NCBI RefSeq assembly: GCF_022867805.1
Contig: NZ_JALIFO010000006.1
Coordinates: 868,001-932,000 of the forward strand
Length of the DNA stretch: 64,000 nucleotides
Source of the DNA: Cuneatibacter sp. NSJ-177
Lineage (GTDB): Bacteria; Bacillota; Clostridia; Lachnospirales; Lachnospiraceae
Direction: 5' to 3'
In this document: positions 38,064 to 46,829 of the stretch, piece by piece
Position numbering within the stretch: the first letter of the stretch is position 1
Layout: the number at the start of each line of letters is the position of its first letter
Translations under genes and position numbers: made by a program
Notes under the pieces: generated by a model
Databases searched by the model: none
The model's input: the letters and a program-made list of their open reading frames with translations, nothing else
What the model was told of the DNA's origin: nothing

Positions 38064-39188
38064 ATGAGAATATTGATTTTATCCTGCCATACGGGGGAGG
38101 GCCACAATATGGCGGGAAAAGCCATTGCCGAGGCGGCGGAAGCCCGCGGGCATGAGGCGGTGCAGATGGATATCATGATGCTGTCGGGCCGCACGACCTC
38201 CAGGATGGTCGGAGGAGCATACGTAAAAATTGTACAGCACATACCGGCTTTTTTTCGTTTCCTGTACTGGATCGGCGGCGTGATCAGTTCGCCGAAGCGG
38301 AAATCGCCGGTATACTACGCCAACGCGCTGCTGGCGAAACCACTGGCCCGCTTTTTGGAAGAGAATCCATTTGATGCGATTGTGACCTGCCATCTCTACG
38401 CGGCAGAAACCTTAACTTACATGAAGAAAAAGGGGATGCTTTCCCAGAAATTCATTTCGGTACAGACGGATTACACCTGTATTCCATTCTGGGAGGAGAC
38501 CGAGTGCGACTATTATGTGATACCGCATCCAGATTTGGCCGAAGAATACGCATCCCGCGGAATTCCACGGGAAAAGCTGCTGCCTTATGGAATTCCGGTA
38601 CGCCGGATGTTCCGGGGAACCCTGGACCGGGAATTAGCCAGACGGCGCTGCAATCTGCCGCCGGAAAAGCCGGTCTTTTTGGTCATGAGCGGCAGTATGG
38701 GCTTTGGTAAGATTCAGCTGTTTGTCCCGGAACTTGCGAAAAGCTGCAAGGCCGGGGAACAGATTGTGATCATCTGCGGCAACAACCGGAGGCTGGAACG
38801 CCTCTTGCGCCGCCTGTATCATTCCAATCCGAATATTCATGTCCGAGGTTTCGTGCGGCGGGTGGGAGAATATATGGACGCCTGTGACGTGCTGTTTACC
38901 AAGCCCGGCGGCCTGACCAGCACGGAAGCGGCGGTGAAGAATATCCCGATCGTACATACGTCCCCGATCCCCGGCTGCGAGGAGAGGAACCAGGAGTTCT
39001 TTTCTTCCCGCCGGATGTCGATTGCCGCCAGAGGCTTGCGCGAGCAAATCCAGGCAGGACAGTGGATCTTAACGGAGGACGGCCTGAAAGAGCGAATGCG
39101 GCAGGCACAGCGGGAGAATGTCCGGCCGCGGGCGGCGGATGAGATTGTCACGCTTTTGGCGCGTCTTTCGGCGGAGGAGAAGGGATGA
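38064..39188 (+). CDS. GT28-type glycosyltransferase (MGDG synthase/processive diacylglycerol glycosyltransferase-like)
   Basis: A 374-residue peripheral membrane glycosyltransferase. The N-terminal MGDG-synthase domain reads ILILSCHTGEGHNMAGKAIAEA. The C-terminal GT-B domain has VMSGSMGFGK, IICGNN, and FTKPGGLTSTEA, the UDP-sugar site shared with UgtP and MurG. The probable acceptor is diacylglycerol, giving glycolipids or lipoteichoic-acid anchors. The PlsY-like acyltransferase begins inside its stop codon, supporting a role in membrane lipid synthesis. Confidence 0.87.
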   Translation: MRILILSCHTGEGHNMAGKAIAEAAEARGHEAVQMDIMMLSGRTTSRMVGGAYVKIVQHIPAFFRFLYWIGGVISSPKRKSPVYYANALLAKPLARFLEENPFDAIVTCHLYAAETLTYMKKKGMLSQKFISVQTDYTCIPFWEETECDYYVIPHPDLAEEYASRGIPREKLLPYGIPVRRMFRGTLDRELARRRCNLPPEKPVFLVMSGSMGFGKIQLFVPELAKSCKAGEQIVIICGNNRRLERLLRRLYHSNPNIHVRGFVRRVGEYMDACDVLFTKPGGLTSTEAAVKNIPIVHTSPIPGCEERNQEFFSSRRMSIAARGLREQIQAGQWILTEDGLKERMRQAQRENVRPRAADEIVTLLARLSAEEKG

Positions 39189-39814
39189 TGTATTTGTTTT
39201 GGGCGGTGGCCGGATATCTTTCCGGCTGTGTGCTCTACGGATATCTGCTGCCGAAGTGGTTTTGCCGCGTAGATGTGACAAAGCAAAGCCCGGACGGGAA
39301 TCCGGGCGCCGCCAATGCTCTCCTGTATGGAGGAAAAGCAGTGGGAGCATTGGTGATCCTTTTGGAGCTGCTGAAAGCCTTTTTACCGGTGTATCTGGCG
39401 GCCAGGGTTCTGGACGTGACGGATTTCCGGTTTGGACTGGTCATCGCGGCGCCGGTGGCTGGGCATGCCTTTCCGTTTTGGCGGAAGGGAAAAGGAGGAA
39501 AATCCATCGCGGCTTCCTTCGGCGCGCTTCTGGGGCTTTTTCCGAATCTTGGCCCCGTATTGGTGTTGGCTTTCTTTTACTTGCTGTTTTCCCTGGTTTT
39601 GGTAATCCGGCCCCATTTTTTCCGTTCGGTTTTGGTTTATGCCCTGCTGAACATCAGCAGTTTTATCCTGGAAAAGAATCCGGCGTTTCTATTGGGAATG
39701 GTGCTGATCTCTCTGATCGTGATCGGCAAGCATTTTGTACGTTACCACGGGGAAAAATTTGCCTTGCTCTTATTTGGAAAACGGCTTTTGCTCGGAACCA
39801 AGGAACAGGCATAA
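39185..39814 (+). CDS. Glycerol-3-phosphate acyltransferase (PlsY family)
   Basis: A 209-residue membrane protein with five or more helices. PlsY motifs are recognisable: AGYLSGCVLYGYLL (usual GSIPFGYLL), DGNPGAANAL (usual GSGNPGATN) and GHAFPFWRKGKGGKSIAASFG. PlsY acylates glycerol-3-phosphate from acyl-phosphate, the first step of phospholipid synthesis. The divergence of the first motif and the pairing with a glycosyltransferase suggest a second, specialised PlsY rather than the housekeeping one. Overlaps the upstream gene by 4 bp. Confidence 0.83.
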   Translation: MMYLFWAVAGYLSGCVLYGYLLPKWFCRVDVTKQSPDGNPGAANALLYGGKAVGALVILLELLKAFLPVYLAARVLDVTDFRFGLVIAAPVAGHAFPFWRKGKGGKSIAASFGALLGLFPNLGPVLVLAFFYLLFSLVLVIRPHFFRSVLVYALLNISSFILEKNPAFLLGMVLISLIVIGKHFVRYHGEKFALLLFGKRLLLGTKEQA

Positions 39815-39855
39815 GAGAAGAAAATTGTCTTATACTAGAGAAAGAGGGAAATCGG

Positions 39856-40575
39856 ATGGAACCGATGCGGCTAAATAAGTTTTTAAGCTCCGCGGGCGTT
39901 TGTTCCCGCAGGGAGGCGGACCGGTGGATCGAGGAAGGCCGGGTGCTGGTGGACGGCAAAACGGCGGAACCGGGACAAAAAGTGGATGAAAACAGCGAAG
40001 TGACGGTGGACGGCCGAAAGGTAGGGCAGAGGCGGGAGGAGGTTCTTCTTGCCGTCTATAAGCCTCAGGGGATCGTCTGCACCACAGCGGAGCACCGGGG
40101 GGAGAAAAATATTGTGGATCTGGTCCATTACCCGGAGCGGATCTATCCGGTGGGGCGGCTGGATAAAGCCTCGGAGGGCTTGATATTGATGACGAATATT
40201 GGGGAAATCACAGATCAGATCCTGCGGGGGAGCAATTACCACGAGAAAGAGTATCTGGTAAAGATCGACCGGCCGGTTACCCTGGATTTCCTGAATCAGA
40301 TGCGGAGCGGCGTGCCGGTTTTGGACACGGTCACCCGGCCGTGCCAGGTAAAGAAGGTGGGGCCGGACAGCTTTCGGATCATCCTGACCCAGGGGCTGAA
40401 CCGCCAGATCCGGCGGATGTGCGAGGCGCTGGGATGCCGGGTGGTCTTTTTAAAACGGCTGCGGGTAATGAATATCACATTGGGCAGCTTAAAGCCCGGA
40501 GAATACCGGAAGATTGAAGGGGACGAAAAGGAACAGCTTTTCGCGCTTCTTGGCGGCGTCCGGCCGAAAAAATAG
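39856..40575 (+). CDS. rluF: 23S rRNA pseudouridine synthase (RluF/RsuA family)
   Basis: A 239-residue RNA-modifying enzyme. An S4 RNA-binding domain (MRLNKFLSSAGVCSRREADRWI and following, residues 4-60) precedes the synthase domain with catalytic Asp in VGRLDKASEGL. The C-terminal parts HEKEYLV, QGLNRQIRRMCEALG and RVMNITL fit RluF, which modifies U2604. The reading frame is open upstream to 39118 through plsY, but the ATG at 39856 with RsuA-type N-terminus is the real start. Confidence 0.9.
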   Translation: MEPMRLNKFLSSAGVCSRREADRWIEEGRVLVDGKTAEPGQKVDENSEVTVDGRKVGQRREEVLLAVYKPQGIVCTTAEHRGEKNIVDLVHYPERIYPVGRLDKASEGLILMTNIGEITDQILRGSNYHEKEYLVKIDRPVTLDFLNQMRSGVPVLDTVTRPCQVKKVGPDSFRIILTQGLNRQIRRMCEALGCRVVFLKRLRVMNITLGSLKPGEYRKIEGDEKEQLFALLGGVRPKK

Positions 40576-40619
40576 AGAAAAACAGGCGCTTATGGATCAG
40601 AAATAAGCGGGAGGCAAAG

Positions 40620-42596
40620 ATGGAACAGACAAAGATGGAACGGATGAAGGAGCTGGTGGATCAGCTAAACGCGGCATCTCTTGCTTACTACCAGGAAAGC
40701 TCTGAAATCATGTCAAACTATGATTATGATAGACTCTACGACGAACTGCTGAGTTTGGAGAAAGAGACCGGCATTGTGCTGTCGGCAAGTCCGACGATCC
40801 ACGTCGGCTATGAGCTGTTAAGCCAGCTTCCGAAGGAAGCCCACGAGTCGGCGATGCTGTCTTTGGACAAAACCAAGGATATCGAGGCGCTGCGGGAATG
40901 GCTGGGAGAACAGGAGGGACTGCTTTCCTGGAAGATGGACGGCCTGACCATTGTCCTGACCTACCGGGACGGCGCGCTTGAAAAGGCAGTAACCCGCGGA
41001 AACGGGGAAATCGGCGAGGTGGTGACCAACAATGCGCGGGTCTTTAAAAACGTACCTTTAAATATTTCCTACACCGGGGAGCTGGTGCTGCGGGGAGAAG
41101 CGGTGATCCGGTATTCGGATTTCATGCGGATCAATGCGGAGCTGGAGGATGAAGGAGAGAAATACAAAAACCCCCGGAACTTGTGCAGCGGTTCCGTGCG
41201 CCAGCTGAACAATCAAGTAACTGCAAAGAGAAGTGTTTGTTTTTATGCCTTTACTTTGGTCAAGGCGGAAGGCGTGGATTTTAACAATTCCAGGTCCGCT
41301 CAGCTGGAATGGCTCCGGAGTATGGGATTCGATGTGGTCTACTATGAGCATGTGACCAGGGAGAACGTGGCTTCCAGCGTCATCTCATTTGCCGGGATGG
41401 TGACGGAAAACGACCTGCCGTCGGACGGACTGGTGCTGACCTTTGAGGACATCGCCTATGGGAAATCCCTGGGCCGGACCGCTAAATTCCCCAGGGATTC
41501 CATTGCTTTTAAGTGGAACGATGAGCTGGGGGAGACGACGTTAAAGGAGATCGAGTGGAGCCCGTCCCGGACCGGTCTGATCAACCCGGTGGCGATCTTT
41601 GAGCCGGTTCAGCTGGAAGGGACCACGGTCAGCCGGGCCAGTGTTCACAATCTGAGCATCCTGGATACGTTAAAACTGGGAATCGGCGATAAGATCACGG
41701 TATATAAAGCCAACATGATTATTCCGCAGGTTGCGGAAAACCTGACGAAAAGCGGTCCGGTGGATCCGCCGGAGCAATGTCCGGTCTGCGGCGGCCGGAC
41801 CGAGGTGCGCCAGACCACAGACGTCAAGTCCCTGTACTGCACCAACCCGGACTGTCAGGCCAAGAAAATCAAAAGCTTCGCCCTGTTTGTCAGCCGGGAC
41901 GCCATGAATATTGACGGCTTGTCCGAAGCTACTTTGGAAAAATTTATCGGTGCCGGTTTTGTGAAAAGCTTTGCCGACCTATTTTTCTTGCAGGAGCATG
42001 AAGAAGAAATCACCTCCATGGAGGGGCTGGGAAAGAAATCCTTTGACAATCTGATGGCTGCGGTGGAAAAAGCGAAGCACACCACGCTTCCCCGTCTGAT
42101 CTACAGCCTTGGCATCGCCAATATTGGCCCGGCCAATGCCAGGATGCTCTGCCGGGCTTTTGGCTATGATATCGGCCGGATTCGCCAGGCGACCCAGGAA
42201 GAGCTGGTGGCGGTGGACGGCATCGGCGAGGTGATCGCCGAAGGAATCCGCGAGTATTTTTCAAAGGAAGAAAATAAAGAACTGGTGGATGCGCTGCTTG
42301 CGATTTTAGATTTGGAAAAACCAGAGGAAGAGCCGGCGGAGAAACCCTTGGAGGGGAAAACTCTCGTTATCACCGGGAGTCTGACCCGCTTTGCCAACCG
42401 GAAAGCGTGCCAGGAGCTGATTGAAAGCTTGGGCGGCAAGGCGGCGGGAAGCGTCAGCAGCAAGACCGATTATCTGATCAACAACGACACCACCTCCGAT
42501 TCCTCCAAAAATCGGAAGGCCAAGGAGCTGGGAATCCCGATTTTGTCCGAAGCGGATTTTCTGCGTCTGATCGGCCGGGAAGAAATCGGGGAATAA
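40620..42596 (+). CDS. ligA: NAD+-dependent DNA ligase
   Basis: A 658-residue ligase that joins Okazaki fragments and repair nicks. The adenylation lysine is Lys105 in SWKMDGL; the family norm is xxKxDG, and the SW variant is seen in some clostridial forms. Other landmarks: NPRNLCSGSVRQL, the Zn finger CPVCGG...YCTNPDCQ, helix-hairpin-helix repeats (about 440-560), and a C-terminal BRCT domain (GKTLVITGSLTRFANRKACQ). An AGGCAAAGATG context starts the gene. It is one of the unlinked housekeeping genes in a plus-strand run. Confidence 0.96.
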   Translation: MEQTKMERMKELVDQLNAASLAYYQESSEIMSNYDYDRLYDELLSLEKETGIVLSASPTIHVGYELLSQLPKEAHESAMLSLDKTKDIEALREWLGEQEGLLSWKMDGLTIVLTYRDGALEKAVTRGNGEIGEVVTNNARVFKNVPLNISYTGELVLRGEAVIRYSDFMRINAELEDEGEKYKNPRNLCSGSVRQLNNQVTAKRSVCFYAFTLVKAEGVDFNNSRSAQLEWLRSMGFDVVYYEHVTRENVASSVISFAGMVTENDLPSDGLVLTFEDIAYGKSLGRTAKFPRDSIAFKWNDELGETTLKEIEWSPSRTGLINPVAIFEPVQLEGTTVSRASVHNLSILDTLKLGIGDKITVYKANMIIPQVAENLTKSGPVDPPEQCPVCGGRTEVRQTTDVKSLYCTNPDCQAKKIKSFALFVSRDAMNIDGLSEATLEKFIGAGFVKSFADLFFLQEHEEEITSMEGLGKKSFDNLMAAVEKAKHTTLPRLIYSLGIANIGPANARMLCRAFGYDIGRIRQATQEELVAVDGIGEVIAEGIREYFSKEENKELVDALLAILDLEKPEEEPAEKPLEGKTLVITGSLTRFANRKACQELIESLGGKAAGSVSSKTDYLINNDTTSDSSKNRKAKELGIPILSEADFLRLIGREEIGE

Positions 42597-42617
42597 GCAA
42601 AGGAGAAGACCGCGAAG

Positions 42618-43502
42618 ATGTACGAACGAATCAGCGCCGGGGAGCGGACCGATTGGATTTCCTGCCCTTCCCGGATGGGAATTTACCGGATCAGCGACCG
42701 GAAGGTCTGTCTGATCGACAGCGGAAACGATAAGGACGCCGGAAAAAAGGTGCAGAAGATTTTGGCGGAGCAGGGCTGGGAGCTGGAAATGATTCTTAAC
42801 ACTCACTCCCATGCGGACCATATCGGAGGAAACCAACTGCTTCAGCAGCGCCTGGGCTGCCGGATCTATGCGCCGGGGGCGGATGCTGTTTTCGTCCGCC
42901 ATCCGGAGCTGGAGCCCTCTTTTCTCTTCGGCGGATATCCGATGAAGGAGCTTCGGAATAAGTTTTTGATGGCCAAGGAGAGCAAGGTGGAGGAGCTGAC
43001 GCCGGAGGTTTTGCCGGAAGGGATCGAGATGCTTCTTTTGCCGGGCCATTCCTTTTCCATGGCTGGATTTCATACCAGCGATGATGTCTGGTTCCTGGCC
43101 GACAGCCTGACTGGCGAAGAGGTTCTGGAGAAATACCATGTCTCCTTTCTCTACGACGTGAAGGCGTATCTGGAAAGTCTGGAAAAAGTGGAGGAGCTTT
43201 CCGGAAAGCTCTTTATACCCGCCCACGCAGAGCCGCGGGAGGATATTCGCCCTTTGGTACAGAAAAACAGGGAAAAAGTCTTGGAAATTGCGGAGGTCGT
43301 GCGGGAGAGCTGCCGGACGCCGAAAAGTACGGAAGAGGTGATTCAGGCTGTTTTTGAGCGGTATGATTTAAAGATGGATGCAGTTCAATTTGTGCTCGCT
43401 GGCAGCACAATTCGATCGTATCTGTCCTACTTGAGAGAAAAGCAAGAGCTTTTTCTCCGCTTTGAAAGAAACAGGCTTCTTTGGGCATGGGAGGAGGGCT
43501 AA
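42618..43502 (+). CDS. Metallo-beta-lactamase-fold hydrolase
   Basis: A 294-residue MBL-fold hydrolase. Metal motif HSHADH (63-68), later ligands LPGHSFSMAG, LADSL and IPAHAEP. The C-terminal ~100 residues are helical, as in many thioesterase/glyoxalase-like MBL proteins. The substrate cannot be predicted. It is 21 bp after ligA, preceded by AAAGGAGAAGA, and 36 bp before the MATE gene, so it is part of that operon. Confidence 0.9.
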   Translation: MYERISAGERTDWISCPSRMGIYRISDRKVCLIDSGNDKDAGKKVQKILAEQGWELEMILNTHSHADHIGGNQLLQQRLGCRIYAPGADAVFVRHPELEPSFLFGGYPMKELRNKFLMAKESKVEELTPEVLPEGIEMLLLPGHSFSMAGFHTSDDVWFLADSLTGEEVLEKYHVSFLYDVKAYLESLEKVEELSGKLFIPAHAEPREDIRPLVQKNREKVLEIAEVVRESCRTPKSTEEVIQAVFERYDLKMDAVQFVLAGSTIRSYLSYLREKQELFLRFERNRLLWAWEEG

Positions 43503-43538
43503 ACGCCGTCCTCTTTTGCCGGATTTTGGGGGGATTCG

Positions 43539-44909
43539 ATGGATCAGAACAAAGAACATAGCCGACTGTTCGGCAAGCTGTCTCCGGCAAAGCTCTTTTT
43601 CCGGTGCGCCGTTCCCAGTATGATCAGTATGGCGGTTACTTCGCTGTACACCATCGCAGACGGCATTTTTGTTGGCCATTTTATCGGAGCGGAAGCTTTG
43701 GCTGCCGTGAATCTGGTGATGCCTGTGATCATGATCAGCTTTGCCCTTGCCGACATGGTGGCGGTGGGCTCCTCTGTGCAGATTTCAATCCGGCTGGGGG
43801 AGAAACAGACAGAAGAAGCCTGCCGGATTTTTTCTTTTTCCTGCGGGATCATTCTGGTGATCGCGGTTTTCGTCGGTCTGACCGGCTATTTTGGGGCCGG
43901 TTTTCTGGTCGCGGCTCTAAAGGCGGAAGCCCTGGTGGCGGAGATGGCGGGAGAGTACCTGAAGGTTTACGCAGTGTTTTCTCCGCTGGTCATGTGCTTT
44001 TTTGCGGTGGACAATTACTTAAGGATCTGTGGGCGGATGCGCTACAGCATGTGGATGAATGTCGGAGTGTCGTTAGCGAACATTGGGCTCGACGCGCTGT
44101 TTGTGGCTGGATTCGGCTGGGGGATCTGGTCGGCGGCCCTGGCTTCCTGCCTGTGTCTTGCCGCGGGCACCGGGATTTCTTTTTATCCGTTTCTGCGAAA
44201 AAAGCTGGTGCTCCGGTTTACCAGGGGAAGCCTCAGACTGCGCACAGTCGGGAATATCCTGGCCAACGGCAGTTCCGAGTTTTTTTCCAACATCACCAGT
44301 TCGGTCTGCATGGTCTTGTTCAACGTGGTGCTGATGAATCTGGGAGGCTATCTGGCGGTGGCGGCGTTCAGCGTGGTCATGTATGTGGACAGTATTGTAA
44401 AATCCCTGCTCTTTGGAATGAGCGATGCGCTGCAGCCGGCGATCAGTTATAACTATGGGGCAGGAGAGAAGAAGCGTGTCTTTGCCCTGGAAATCCGGGT
44501 CCAGGCGGCGGCACTCGTAATTTCCGCAGGCGCCATGGCCGGTATGCTTTTGGGCGCGGACGGCCTGTCGATGCTGTTCGCTGAAAAGAACGACAAGGAA
44601 TTAATCGCGATGAGCGCCAGAGCCATGCGTCTCTTTTCCCTGTCCTATCTGTTTAGCTGGTGCGGAATTGTGTCCAGTTCATTTTTCACGGCTCTGAACC
44701 GGCCGGCCTTTTCTTTGGTGATGGCCACCAGTGAGACGCTGGTTTTGCCTCTGATCGGGCTGATGGTTCTGCCGGGGATCTGGGGGCTGGACGGCGTCTG
44801 GCTGACCTCCCTTGCGACCGGCGTGATTGCCGCCGGGCTGGCGGGGATTTTGATGGGACGGACGGTCCGGAAAGTGAAGTCGGAGAGCGCGGGGCCGGAT
44901 CCCACGTAG
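43539..44909 (+). CDS. MATE-family multidrug/cation efflux transporter
   Basis: A 456-residue protein with 12 hydrophobic helices in two similar halves. The N-terminal half contains ADGIFVGHFIGAEALAAVNL and the C-terminal half ISYNYGAGEKKRVF, both typical MATE landmarks. It should export cationic or hydrophobic compounds in exchange for Na+ or H+. It lies between the MBL gene and a 66-residue membrane protein. Confidence 0.93.
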   Translation: MDQNKEHSRLFGKLSPAKLFFRCAVPSMISMAVTSLYTIADGIFVGHFIGAEALAAVNLVMPVIMISFALADMVAVGSSVQISIRLGEKQTEEACRIFSFSCGIILVIAVFVGLTGYFGAGFLVAALKAEALVAEMAGEYLKVYAVFSPLVMCFFAVDNYLRICGRMRYSMWMNVGVSLANIGLDALFVAGFGWGIWSAALASCLCLAAGTGISFYPFLRKKLVLRFTRGSLRLRTVGNILANGSSEFFSNITSSVCMVLFNVVLMNLGGYLAVAAFSVVMYVDSIVKSLLFGMSDALQPAISYNYGAGEKKRVFALEIRVQAAALVISAGAMAGMLLGADGLSMLFAEKNDKELIAMSARAMRLFSLSYLFSWCGIVSSSFFTALNRPAFSLVMATSETLVLPLIGLMVLPGIWGLDGVWLTSLATGVIAAGLAGILMGRTVRKVKSESAGPDPT

Positions 44910-44932
44910 ATCAGAAAGGAAGACGGGAAATC

Positions 44933-45133
44933 ATGAAGTTTTATGCGGCATTTTTAAGAGTGGGAATGGCAATCAGCGCGTTTTTGCTGGCGCTGGTCAT
45001 TTATAACTTTTTCACCGGAGCGATCAATGAAAAGCTCCAGCATAACGGCGTCAGCGCAGTTCTGATCGCCGGTTTTGGAATCGCCATCGCTGCTTTTGCG
45101 CTGTTGGAGCGGAAGCTAAAAAAAATATCGTGA
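44933..45133 (+). CDS. Small two-helix membrane protein
   Basis: A 66-residue protein with two hydrophobic segments (about 8-28 and 42-58) and a basic tail ERKLKKIS. The ribosome-binding site is AAAGGAAG before the ATG at 44933. It is 23 bp after the MATE gene and may modulate it, but I recognise no family. Confidence 0.7.
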   Translation: MKFYAAFLRVGMAISAFLLALVIYNFFTGAINEKLQHNGVSAVLIAGFGIAIAAFALLERKLKKIS

Positions 45134-45175
45134 CAAGAGTCCCTACTTGACAGAAGAGCCCTTGTCATATAGAAT
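45131..45175 (+). promoter_or_regulatory. Promoter with inverted-repeat operator upstream of the riboswitch
   Basis: TTGACA (45147-45152), 17-bp spacer, TAGAAT (45170-45175). TGACAAG (45131-45137) and CTTGTCA (45161-45167) form a perfect inverted repeat spanning the -35 element. The start of transcription should be near 45182, just before the aptamer. Confidence 0.7.
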
Positions 45176-45186
45176 AGTAACGGAGT

Positions 45187-45310
45187 GCGACATATATAAA
45201 TTCATAAGATGGTTGAATGTTTCTACCAGCTGCCGAACAGCTGACTATAAGTCCGCTTCCTGTCCCAGGGGAAGCTATAGTCTTTGCCCGGCAGCTGGTT
45301 TGGTTTTTTT
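45187..45310 (+). promoter_or_regulatory. Purine (guanine-class) riboswitch with terminator expression platform
   Basis: The purine aptamer core is clear: P1 roughly 45187-45194 with 45248-45256, J2/3 TTTCTACC (45220-45227), and P3 CAGCTG-CCGAA-CAGCTG (45227-45243). J3/1 is ACTATA. The base at 45245, equivalent to xpt position 74, is C, specifying guanine/hypoxanthine rather than adenine. Downstream, CGGCAGCTGGT (45289-45299) is perfectly complementary to the P3 5' strand ACCAGCTGCCG (45225-45235) and is followed by T residues. GACTATA (45243-45249) also pairs with TATAGTC (45276-45282). Terminator and aptamer therefore exclude each other; ligand binding should allow readthrough. Confidence 0.88.
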
Positions 45311-45362
45311 ATTGCGGTCGAGGTTTCTGGGGATTTTGAATTCGGAATAGGAGGAGACGAAC

Positions 45363-46766
45363 GTGAAATACGACATTGTAATCATCGGGGCCGGTCCCGC
45401 CGGCATTTTTACCGCTTTGGAACTGATCCGGGGAGGAAGCCGGAAAAAGATGCTGATCGTAGAAAAAGGAGTTGCCATCGAGCACCGAAGCTGTCCGAAG
45501 GAAAAGACGCATAAGTGTGTCAACTGTAAGCCTTACTGCCATATCACGACGGGATTTTCCGGGGCGGGCGCGTTTTCCGACGGCAAGCTGTCCTTAAGCT
45601 ATGAGGTGGGCGGAGATTTTCCGACGCTGGTCGGGGAGTCATTTGCCCAAGATCTGATTGACTATACGGATAAAATTTATCTGGAATTCGGCGCAGACGA
45701 GCACGTGGAGGGGCTGGGCCAGAGCGAGGAAGTCAAAGACATCCGCAAGCGGGCCATCAAAGCCGGGCTGAAGCTTGTGGACTGCCCGATCCGCCATCTG
45801 GGGACCGAGAAGGCGCAAATGATTTATTATTCTATTGAACAGTACCTGCTGGATCACGGGGTGGAGATCTGGTTTGGCCAGGAATGTCAGAACCTGATCC
45901 TGGAGGATGAGGTCTGCAAAGGCGTGATTTTGTCGGAGAAAGGCGTGGAGCGGGAGGTCTTTGCCGATAAGACCATTATTGCCACGGGCCGCCGGGGCGC
46001 CGACTGGCTGGATCACATTTGTGCCGAGCACAATATTGCGCATCAGCCGGGAACGGTCGATATCGGAGTCCGGGTGGAAGTCCGGAACGAAGTCATGGAA
46101 AAAGTAAACCGGGTGCTCTACGAATCCAAGCTGATCGGCTATCCGAAGCCCTTTAAAAATAAAGTGCGTACGTTCTGCCAGAACCCCGGCGGTTTTGTCA
46201 GCCAGGAAAATTATGACAATGACCTGGCCGTGGTCAATGGCCATTCCTATAAGGAGCTGAAATCGGACAACACGAACCTGGCGATCCTCTGCTCCCATAA
46301 CTTTAACCAGCCTTTTAACCAGCCGATTGCCTACGCGCAAAAAGTCGGCGAGCTGACCAACATGCTGGGCGCCGGCCATATCCTGGTGCAGCGCTACGGC
46401 GATATCCTCGACGGAAAGCGCACCTGGCCCAAGGAGCTGATGTTTTCCAATGTAAAGCCGACGCTTCCCGATGCGGTGGCTGGTGACATTACGGCGGCTA
46501 TGCCGTATCGGGCGATGCTGAACATCATCAACTTTATCGCAGCTTTGGATGAAGTGGTGCCGGGCTTTGCTTCCGAGGAAACCCTTTTATATTCCCCGGA
46601 GCTAAAATTTTACAGCAACCGGATCAAGATGGACGAAACCCTGCACACCAGCATCACCGGCCTTCACTGCCTCGGCGATTCCAGCGGCTGGACCCGCGGG
46701 CTGATGATGGCTTCTGCGATGGGCGTCCACATGGGGCGCCAGATCCTGGAGGCAGAGAAGCGCTAA
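45363..46766 (+). CDS. FAD-dependent dehydrogenase (COG2509-type) under riboswitch control
   Basis: A 467-residue flavoprotein. GAGPAG (residues 9-14) is the FAD loop, with IVEKG for the ribose. CPKEKTHKCVNCKPYC supplies a cysteine cluster (about 45-60), and GFSGAGAFSDGKLSL follows. The C-terminal GLHCLGDSSGWTRGLMMASAMG is a second FAD segment. The family is widespread in anaerobes with no established reaction. The GTG start at 45363 is 7 nt from GGAGGA. The preceding riboswitch implies a link with purine (guanine/hypoxanthine) status, which is inference. Confidence 0.9.
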   Translation: MKYDIVIIGAGPAGIFTALELIRGGSRKKMLIVEKGVAIEHRSCPKEKTHKCVNCKPYCHITTGFSGAGAFSDGKLSLSYEVGGDFPTLVGESFAQDLIDYTDKIYLEFGADEHVEGLGQSEEVKDIRKRAIKAGLKLVDCPIRHLGTEKAQMIYYSIEQYLLDHGVEIWFGQECQNLILEDEVCKGVILSEKGVEREVFADKTIIATGRRGADWLDHICAEHNIAHQPGTVDIGVRVEVRNEVMEKVNRVLYESKLIGYPKPFKNKVRTFCQNPGGFVSQENYDNDLAVVNGHSYKELKSDNTNLAILCSHNFNQPFNQPIAYAQKVGELTNMLGAGHILVQRYGDILDGKRTWPKELMFSNVKPTLPDAVAGDITAAMPYRAMLNIINFIAALDEVVPGFASEETLLYSPELKFYSNRIKMDETLHTSITGLHCLGDSSGWTRGLMMASAMGVHMGRQILEAEKR

Positions 46767-46769
46767 AAG

Positions 46770-46816
46770 AAAATTCCCATCCGGCGGCGGATCATCCGCG
46801 CTGAGATGGGAATTTT
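46770..46816. terminator. Bidirectional terminator between convergent genes
   Basis: AAAATTCCCATC (46770-46781) pairs with GATGGGAATTTT (46805-46816); inside, GCGGAT pairs with ATCCGC. Suitable for both strands. Confidence 0.92.
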
Positions 46817-46829
46817 GGGTTTGGAGATA

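Noticed and set aside
39118-39855. Extended N-terminus of the pseudouridine synthase
   Set aside because: The open frame overlaps the glycosyltransferase and PlsY genes. The S4 domain begins exactly at the ATG 39856.
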